Assembly: GCA_003116995.1 (NCBI GenBank)
Contig: BDSL01000055.1
Location: 372,001-436,000, forward strand
Origin: Yamagishiella unicocca
Taxonomy: Eukaryota > Chlorophyta > Chlorophyceae > Chlamydomonadales > Volvocaceae
Direction of reading: 5' to 3'
Length of the DNA: 64,000 nt
Shown here: positions 56,024 to 64,000 of the stretch, one piece after another
Numbering within the stretch: the first letter of the stretch is position 1
Layout: every line of letters begins with the position of its first letter
Notes under the pieces: model-generated
What the model was told of the DNA's origin: nothing
Seen by the model: only the letters and a program-made list of their open reading frames with translations
The model's database searches: none
Program-made: the position numbers and the translations under genes

Positions 56024-57729
56024 TGACGGGCGTGAAAGACGTAAGGCTTCAAGCGGTCTGCTTTCCAGCAGTTATCTTTTTAATTATCTTTTTATCTCCT
56101 CAGTGCATCATCTGGATGCAAAGCGAGGTAGTGCTCGCTGTTGGCGCCAGTGATGAAGTGCGGTCCCGCGCCGCGCCGGCGGAGCCGGACAAAAAGCCTG
56201 CCGCTCCTAAACTTCCTGCCTAGGGTTCTTCGAAACGTTATTGACGGCCTGCAAGTGGCCTTTGAAGTGCGCTGTCCTGCATTGTCACCAGCGCGTCAGC
56301 CCGGTGACAACCCTAACCGGCGATATAACCCGCAACCGAAACAAGCCGCCAGCTGAAAGGAGAAGCCCAACTGAAGGTCACTTCCGTCCGCATGTCCAGG
56401 CCGCAGGTGCAAACGGTGCAACGCACGGCCACCCGCAGCCTGCGCAACACCCGATGGAACCATGCGACCTCCTTACCAGAGACGTCGCATCGAGCCGTGG
56501 TAGAAACTGTCGGCTAAAATTCAGGCAATTGGTACTAACATTTGCTGCTTGCTCGGGCGGCCGGGCCATAACTGGTGGCGCCCGGTACCGGTATCGTCAC
56601 TACGAGGCGAGGAAACGCATGCGGAGAAGCAATATGTCTGATACTTGCAACATATTACGGGAATCAGGTATTAAAGGTGCATCTGAATGAGCGCGCTGGT
56701 TGGCGTTGTGGGATGAGAAGACGGCTGGTCGCAGCCAAATAATCCAGAGCTTGGAACCAAATTTTTAGTTCCAAATGCCTTGCGCTACTGCGCACCTACG
56801 TCAACGTGCCATGTTGCATCCAGTTACCCACATCGGATCCGCTTATCGGCTCAGCCAAGCACCGCGCGCCCCAACATGTCGAGTCCCTAGCTCCGATACC
56901 TCTCAAAACGCCCACTGCGGCCCCAATGTGTCGAAGTGTTGAGTGGAAGTGTTTTGTTACACGGGATGACAGCTCGTGATCACCTTACGCCCGCGTCTTT
57001 TGGTTCCAGGAAAACCAAGCGGAGGCTCTTGAGGTCGGCTGAGGGACAGTCGCCGGGTGCCCATACGCCCTCAGCCCCCTCGCCCCCTCCACATCCAATT
57101 TGACGAGCTTTGCTGTAGACAAGCACCGACAGGGGGTCCATCTCACCACGCGCAAATACGGTAAAGTACGGCGAAGAGGCTCAGCGGTCCATCAACCTCA
57201 TAATCACCGCCGCCGCCACCATCAGCTCCTTTGTCCGCAGGTGCGCCTACCTTCCCAAGCACTCCAGTACGGCAAGCATGACCTGCTTACTAAGCCCTTC
57301 CCGCAGTCGACTTCCGCCCCTACGGCGTGAAAACGAATGCGATTCCCAAGTAAATCGGGCGACAAAATTATTCCCGCGGCGCCTGATGACGTCGGCTGCC
57401 GCGGCGGAGCTGCAGTGCCCCAGTGAGATACTGGTCGCCTCATCGTACGACACTCCTTCGCTGCCGACAGGGCCGTACACACCCACCTTACCCACCCGCC
57501 ACCATCCCCCTGCCACCACCTCCCCACTACGAACCCCCCCATCACCCCCCATGGATTCGCGGATTTCTTTTATAAACTCCCAAATCAGCCCCCCACAAGG
57601 CATCCTATGCGCCAGCTACACTTCCCACCCGGATATTTTGCAATCCCCCCCGAGAGTCATCCTCAATCCCCCTGGAGTCATCCTTAATCTCCCCCTGGAG
57701 TCATCCTCAGTCCCTCTCCGGAGTCATCC
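56024..57729. other. Intergenic
   Basis: No gene recognised between the hydrolase start and the glutamine-synthetase-like stop. It should hold the promoter of the hydrolase gene, but I see no clear element. A TGTAA on the minus strand (TTACA near 56955) could serve the gene to the right but is distant. Confidence 0.4.
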
Positions 57730-60700
57730 TCAAGAGTACCGCAGCAGCATGTCCTGGGCCTTATCGCTGGGCGCCTGCGCGGCCTCAGCCTGCCGTACAG
57801 CCAGGTAGGCTTGGAGCAGGGGCGGGCTGATAGCTGCATGGAGGGGAGAGCAGGCGGGGGGGGGGGGGCGCGTGGGAGGTCCGTCCGGCGGTCAGGGGGG
57901 AATTTGGTGTGCGGCGCCGTGCATTACTAACTGTGCTGGTGACAGGACTCGAGCCGGGGTCCGGCCTCCCTAGGGGCGGGCCTCACCTTCCATCATGGCG
58001 GTCCTGAAGGCCTCGCCCGTACGGCTGGTCTGCAGCAGCGGGGCGCGGTGAGGACGACGGCGGGGGATTTGAGGAGTAAGCCGTCACAGTAAGACGTCAC
58101 GGGAGGGGGTGGCTGTGTATGTGTCAGGGACCCCTCCGTACACGCATCCTCGCCCGAGCCGCTCTGGCCGTCCCCCAAAACACAAACACAGCCGCATCAC
58201 CCCTCACTACGTACCCTCGGCCACCACTGCAACTTCCCCCGCGTGCCCCCCTGCCTCTAACCCACTGCCCCCCGCCCCCACCTGCAGCTTGCCCAGGGCC
58301 TGATCGAGGCTGGTGGGCAGCGGCCGCACCCCCAGCCGGGCGGCAGTCTCCGGCTCCAGGTCGGCAGGGGGCACCTGGCAGGGCTCCGGCAGGACCAGCT
58401 GGGAGAAGATACCTGACGTGCGTGCGCGTGTGTAGGTGTGTGTATGCACATGAGGGCCGGGGGGGGAGGAAGGCGGGGGACGGCGTGGGAAAGCGGGGAA
58501 AGGTAGGGGAGCGGGAAATGGAGAGCTGGGCGGGTGCACCGCACTCGTATCGCATCTCGGCATGTGGGAGCGCCCGTACAAGTAAGAGGAGCGACTGCTG
58601 GCACAAGCCCAGACCTTCCGTCTCCCCCCCCCGCCCCCTCGAACCCCCGCCCCGCCCCACTCATTACCCCCACCCATACCCCCCGCCCTGCCCCACTTCG
58701 ATTGCTTCGCCTCCTGTGACGAACCACGCGTTCCTTCCCCGAGCTACGCTTCCTAACCACATCCCGCCCTCCTCCCCCTTCTTACCCAGCATGCCCGCGA
58801 CGATAATGCTCGACAGCGCCAGGTAGGGGTTGGCGGTGCCGTCCATGGCCTTGTACTCGATGTGCATCATCTCCAGCTTGCTCGGGCCGGGAGCGGTGAC
58901 CCTCAGCGGCACCTCCCGGTTGTTGTAGCCCCACGCAGCATGCGCGCCTGCCCAGGCGCCGGGCTGTAGCCGCTGGTAGCTGTTGGGTGAGGGCGCCGTG
59001 AAGGGCAGTAGCACGTCCAGGTACTCCAGCAAGCCAGCTAGGAAGGAGAGCATCTCGTTGGAGGGGGAGATGCGCGGCCGGTCATCGTGGTGGAGGGGGG
59101 TTGCGGTGCCGTCTTCGGACCGCTTCGGCCGGGTAAGAGGCGGGCCCTGAAGGGGCGCAGACTGGGAGTGGCGAGACTGCGGTGCCTGGAAGGCCGAGGA
59201 GGAGGCGGTGTGGTGGTGGTGGTGCTGCTGCTGCTGCGTCGGCGGGGGCGGCTGGGAGTGGTGTTGCTGCAGGCCCTTGGCGTGGGAGTGGTGGTGCCTG
59301 CTGCTGGCGGCGGCGGTGAGGCCGATGGCGGCTTGGCTGTCGCCGCCGTTGGGGATGTGCATGTGGGCCTTACCATCCTGCGTGCAAGTGGGGGAGGGGG
59401 AGGGAGCGGGTAAAACACCGGGGGGGGGAGGGGGAGGGGAAGGGTAGAAAAACCCAGGGCGGGAGGGTGAGGAAAGCCCGTGGACAAGGAGACAAACCAG
59501 GGGAGGGAAGGGGTTAAAAAGAGTAGTGGGCGGGCGGATGGGAAATGATGGAGAAGTACAGAATAAGGCCGCAAGCACTTGGGTCCGGGTTGGGGGGTGG
59601 TGGGCCCCTCTCCCCCCTCCGCTCACCTCACCGCACCTCAGCCCGGTTCCCAGCGCAAGTGGACCCTGGCAGCGGACAGCTGTGACACCCAACCACCCAG
59701 TCACCGAAACACCCAACCAGACGAGGCTGGCAGCGCGCCTAACTGCCTCACTGCCTCCGAAACCAACCCCCCCCCTGACCCCCCCCCCGGGTCCCCCACC
59801 TTCCACAAGCTCATGTGCACGTGCAGACCGTTGCCAGCCGCGGCGGACGGTTTGGGCAGGTACGACACCGCCAGGCCGTGGCTACATGCATGGACGCGAG
59901 GGCGGGCGGGCGAGGAGCGGGGGGGAAGGGCGAGGTGGGAAAAGAGGGTTTTAGGGTCTAGGGGTTTGGGGTGGGAGAGGGGGGGGGGGGCAAGGGCTGG
60001 GAGGGGAAGGGGTGTGGGAGGGGGAGGTGGCGAGAGGAGGGGGAAGGGGGAAGGGGGCCACCCAGTCAGCGCTTCGCTGCATACACACCCGTGTCTTAGC
60101 CGGCCACATGGGTGCATCTGTGCGTCGTGGCTGCTCGATGACGTACGTCCACGGGAAGGCCCAGTGTGCCAGTTGCGCCATCAAAGAGAACCACATACCA
60201 CTTGGCCCCCAATCCCCGGGTCGTTCCCGAACACTAAAACCCTAAACCCTGTCGTACCACTCCGCGACCCCCACAATCGCCTCCTTCGCCAACAGCAGCT
60301 TGTCCGCAGCCTCCAGAGGGTCGCAGTACATCAGTGCGATCTCGTACTGGCCTGTCGTACACGGGTGGCACAGTACGGCGAGGGTCAGTGGGCCAGGAGG
60401 GGGCCTGCCTCCCCAGTCCCCCCACCCAACCCCCACTCAACCCCTCCCGACCCACCGACCCACCCACCCGGTGCGCTCTCTGGGTGCCACTGCACCACCT
60501 CCACCCCCATAGCCTCCAGTGCGTCAACCATCTCGTCCAACACTGCGGGGCCGGGGTGGGGTGGGGTGGGGTGTGGGGGTGGGGGATGAGCAGATGCAGG
60601 GTGTGGGGAGGGGGCAGTACAGGCGGGGAGGGGGAGCAGTGGAAGCCCGCTGGTCGGTATTGGGGCTAGAGGGGGCCCGGGAAGGGTGAGTGCGTGGGTA

Positions 60701-62579
60701 GGTAGGCGAGGAAGTGGCGGCAGGGGGTGCATGCGGGCCAGGGAAGATGGGGCTGGCGAGGGCGGGCTTCGTTATCCGTCGGCTTGGTTGGTTGGTCGGT
60801 TGGTCGGTTGATTGGTTGGTTACAGAGACGAAGACGTCCAAGCAAGCATCCGGGTACCCCGGCACAGAGCCCCCGGCCGGTTTCGTCAACGCCGACGCAC
60901 GTGGCTTTCCTCACAACCCCTCCTTCCCCCCCTCACCCTCGCCCTCCCCCGCCCTCACCCTTGGCCTTTTCGCGTCAACGATTTTAATGCCACCTCCTCA
61001 CCCTTGGCCTTTTCGCGTCAACGGTTTTAATGCCACCCCCTCACCCTTGGCCTGCCGGTTCATGGCGCTGCTCTGGCAGTACAGCGACACCTCCACTGGC
61101 CGCCAGCCGGTGCCGTACATCCCGGATCTATCATCGGGGGGACAGCGCTCCAGCAGCAGGAACTCCAGCTCGAACCCCACCTGAGGGGAGGAAAGGGGGG
61201 GAGGGGGAGGGGAGGGGGGAGAGGGGGTTGCAAAAGAGAGCGTTTACGCCACGCGCGCAGTATAGTTGGCGCATAGACTTCGGACGCCTGGTTGGGAGGG
61301 GGATACAGAAAAGAACCGGTTACTCGACATGGGAAGTGTCGCGGGGGGGGGAAGGGAGGAAGGGGAAGGGTGGGGGGGGAGGAAAAGGGGGAGGAAGGGA
61401 GCCATTCAGAGGTTGAGCTCAGAGGCCGGAGGCGGCGGCTCTGGGCTCCTGATCGGCGGAGGATCCCTTCGAACCCCCTCCTGACCAACGGGTTTTCCTT
61501 CCCACCCCTCCTCTCCATGGCCCTCCCTGGACCACCTTCAGCGTGAGTCCAAAGTTGTCCAGCAGCATCTTGATGGTGTTTCGAAGGGCGCGGCGGGGGC
61601 AGCAGTCCCAGGGGCTCTCTGGGGGGAAGGGGAGGGAGCCAAGTGGGGAACAGACGGAAGAGACGAAGGCGGGGAAACACAACCCCGCCAGTCCCCAGCC
61701 ACACGACCCCCCAGCCCCCAGCCACACGACCCCCCAGTCCCCAGCCACACGACCCCCCGGCCGAGCGAACACGCCAAAACACCTCCCTACCTTCATCCCC
61801 CCTTCCACCTTCGCAGTAAACCCCCTGTACAACTTGTTCCTTCCTTTCGCGTGCAGCCCATTCCATCTTAGGTTCGCTTTCGTTTCCCGGTTTTTTCCCC
61901 CTCCAGCTACACTTCCGATGTCGAGTTACCGGTCCTTTCACGTAACCCCCCTTACCGTGCCGGGGCGCCTCGAACTCCACCAGCGCCATGTGGTGTCCGG
62001 GGCACCACGGCAGCGCCACTCGGGTGGACTCCACAGGCACCATCCTCGCCTCACCCACCGCCGTCAGCCCCGCACCGGGGGCAGGGGTGTCTGCGTATGC
62101 GGGCATAGCCATGCAGGCCGTGGTGATGCCCAGGCCCGAGCTCTGGAGGCCCGCGTAGCGTCGGCCCGGCACCACCCTGCAAGGTGTGGTTGTGGGCGTG
62201 GTCAGAAGAGTGATTAAGCGGTGGCGGGCGGTGCGGGAAGGGTGGGTAGGCACGGGAGAGGGAAGGGATGAGGCGAGGATGGTGAGGCGGGTCATAGTGT
62301 TACTTGCCTGCACCGCCGGATCCCAGCGGTGTCGCACCAAAGCAGCCTCACAGCTTTGGCAGGATGTGCTTCGTCCTTAATCGCTGCCAACTGTCGCGAT
62401 GCAGGGGCGCCTCGCGACGTCTGCAACGCCTCGCTTGGCAAGCTGGTCTGGGCGTTGTCGACATGTTCATTTGATGGCGCAGCTACTAGTGCGGGTGTGG
62501 TTCCTGGTGGCGCAGGTGCAGTCGCCTGCGACTCGTTGCCATGTGACGAGAAGTCGAGCACTTTTAAGAACCGGTCCAT
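57730..62579 (-). CDS. Glutamine-synthetase-fold enzyme (FluG/GlnA-like)
   Basis: Eleven exons, 62579-62308, 62176-61956, 61618-61536, 61180-61045, 60542-60468, 60351-60258, 59881-59800, 59377-58786, 58412-58282, 58029-57987 and 57833-57730, are phase-consistent and give 610 aa. The N-terminal beta-grasp part has VRLLWCDTAGIRRCR and LPWCPGHHMALVEFE; the catalytic barrel has QWHPESAPGQYEI (His257, Glu259), GNGLHVHMSL (His314, His316), PNSYQRLQPGAW, NNREVPLR (Arg475) and DGTANPYLAL. All are hallmarks of ligases joining ammonia or an amine to a carboxylate through a phosphorylated intermediate, using ATP. The sequence resembles the FluG-type branch rather than plant GS2. Intron 1 has a GC donor (AG|GCAAGT). 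A His/Gln-rich insert of about 85 residues interrupts the barrel after HVHMSL. The ATG chosen gives about 85 aa of leader; another 5' exon is possible. Confidence 0.88.
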
Positions 62580-63636
62580 TCCTCCTTCTAGCAAGCAAGA
62601 CGGCCAGGCTGTCTTGCAGTCTACAAATACTTTCGCATCCGTCAAAGGGGTTCCAAAAGGCTCAACCGCTCTATTCGTCGTACAGCTCCTCCAGTTCCCT
62701 AGCCGAGATCATCCGGCCAGGTTATTAGCTGAAACTGCGCTTCATTTGCCATTAACGCTTAATGTGGTATTAGCTGCCCTATGATCCCTCCGCAATACGA
62801 AATCTGGTGGGTTGGATTAGGTGCCGGCAGAGTGGAAGTATGTAAGGACAAGCGTGGAGATCGACGGGGGATGCAGGGACATTGCATAAATGTGCTACCA
62901 GACACTATAGACGACGTGAACACTGTCGACTCACGAATGTTTCTCGCTGTCGGCGCTTTTAGTAGCCGGCTTTGGGGCAAACGGGTTGCCGGGGGCTGAT
63001 GATTGCCGGGGCCTGATGGCCGGTCCTAGTGCTGATTGGAGGGGTTATTGCCGCCGCAAGCAGAGTGCTGGCGTGCGAGAATATTTGTCATCGTAACATA
63101 CTGAGGACAAGAACGGGTGGAGAGTGCTTCGGGTATCGTTAGCGTTTTGCGCGAGGAACATGTTCGCTTATGGATCCGTGCACAGAGGGAGGGTTTGCGT
63201 ACATCGGCTAATGACACGGGTTACACTCAGCACCCACCCTGCCCTTCCTTTCCACGGGGATTTTGCCGGCCTGTTGCCCCCCTGGAGCCTCCAGAGGCGG
63301 GGGGCTTCACTCGCACCGAAACACCGCTCTCGCACCCAGACCAGGCCTGCGCTCTCGCACCCAGCCCAGGCCTGCGCCTGACACCTGCTGCACTACCTGT
63401 ACGACCGCCGCTCCCTGCCCGCACACCACCAATCCGTGTACATGTGGCCTCAGCCAGTCACTTCAGCCAAACAACCCTAAAACCCGTAAACCAGCGCGCA
63501 CACGGTCGACTCGTGGTATACACCAGTACACCGTCGCTCGCTAACTCCCCTCTCCGTCCCCTCCACTCACGGGGATTAGCACCCCGGCAGCAGCAGCGGC
63601 AGCAGCGGCAGCAGCAGTAGCAGGAGCGTCGCCCCC
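62580..63636. other. Intergenic
   Basis: Between the glutamine-synthetase-like start and the next minus-strand gene. A plus-strand frame near 63117-63220 (GIVSVLREEHVRLWIRAQRE) is protein-like but unsupported. A short AGCAGC-type run lies at 63590-63620. Confidence 0.4.
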
Positions 63637-64000
63637 TCAGAACCCGTCAGGCAGCCGGAGTGCCCCCACAGCGGCAGCCCCTCCCTGGCTCCCACCCGCC
63701 AGCCCCAACGGCTCCAGGGAGGGCGCCAGCTCCGGCCCTCCCACCGCGAACAGCGGGGCGAAGGGCGAGCCGTCCGCCGGTGCGGCCGGCTGGCCAGCGA
63801 AATGGGCGTTGAGCTGTATGAGGCGCTGGGGGGGGGGGCGAGAAGACCGGGTTGGGGGAGGGGAAAGGGCTTAGACAAGGGTATTTTGGGGGCCCCTTAC
63901 TTTCCCAGAATGGCTTCAGCCGGTCTTCCTACTCAGTGCCGACCCACGGGTCTCCTTTCATGCCCCCCCCGCCACCACCAGCACACCTGGACCGCCTGCC
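63637..64000 (-). CDS. 3' end of an unidentified gene (partial)
   Basis: The last exon, 63825-63637, follows a C-rich acceptor (CCCCCAG). It reads RLIQLNAHFAGQPAAPADGS and ends GALRLPDGF before TGA. An upstream exon appears to end at 63987 (GTCCAG|GTGTGC) and runs off the window; the two join in phase 0 as QAVQ|RLIQ. Only about 67 residues are visible. Leu/Pro/Ala/Gly-rich, with no recognised domain. Same strand as the glutamine-synthetase-like gene, about 1.06 kb upstream of it. Confidence 0.5.

Noticed and set aside
60248..60257. Extending glutamine-synthetase-like exon 6 to GAGTGGTACGACAGG
   Set aside because: That end is out of phase with the next exon; the donor GAGTG|GTACGA gives phase 2 and reads AECHGLAVSYLPKP, matching the family.
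1..64000. tRNA, rRNA or snRNA genes
   Set aside because: I looked for T-loop-like GGTTCRANYCC boxes with matching acceptor stems and found none; a covariance-model scan would be decisive.

Overview
The window looks like nuclear DNA of a green alga of the Chlamydomonadales (volvocine type). The clues are high GC content, short GT-AG introns in nearly every gene, long Gln/Ala/Pro/Gly runs in proteins, TTTTAGGG-like scraps, and non-LTR retrotransposon relics whose C-terminal motifs look typical of algal elements. No species can be named from sequence alone. All exon models below were built by hand from splice signals and codon phase, without transcripts.

Left part, 1-29.6 kb, is accessory DNA. 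A segment of about 4 kb (1-3996) is repeated almost perfectly at 5841-9820. Each copy holds the same 555-aa two-exon gene, in which a PD-(D/E)XK nuclease-like domain is joined to a divergent kinase-like domain. This is the architecture of the Crinkler-RHS (CR) class of eukaryotic effectors. Further right lie a broken kinase gene (10.2-10.6 kb), fragments of at least two non-LTR retrotransposon families (4.2-4.8, 11.1-12.1, 23.6-25.0, 25.9-26.1 kb) and a long hairpin (10.83-10.91 kb). The largest recognisable gene here is an NLR-like STAND protein at 15.1-23.6 kb. It carries a helical N-terminal module followed by a Cbl-like 'VPW/SVWE' pseudo-EF-hand stretch, with the whole module present twice together with its introns, then NB-ARC and kinesin-light-chain-type TPRs. 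From 24 to 30 kb there is repeat-rich DNA with no gene I can defend.

Right part, 30.9-64 kb, is a gene-dense block. Two tandem minus-strand genes (30.9-33.3 and 33.6-39.3 kb) encode AP2-like DNA-binding proteins with huge low-complexity regions. Then come a minus-strand ankyrin-repeat gene whose 3' end is not clear (42.1-43.7 kb), a plus-strand TauD/TfdA-type Fe(II)/2-oxoglutarate dioxygenase (46.7-48.3 kb), a minus-strand alpha/beta-hydrolase of about 1600 aa (49.8-56.0 kb), a minus-strand eleven-exon glutamine-synthetase-fold enzyme (57.7-62.6 kb) and the last exons of another minus-strand gene (63.6 kb to the edge).

Functionally the left part reads as a conflict or immunity neighbourhood (effector-like nuclease-kinase pair, NLR-like receptor, retroelements), while the right part is ordinary regulatory and metabolic genes. 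That reading is an inference from gene content. The near-identical duplication could also be an assembly artefact.
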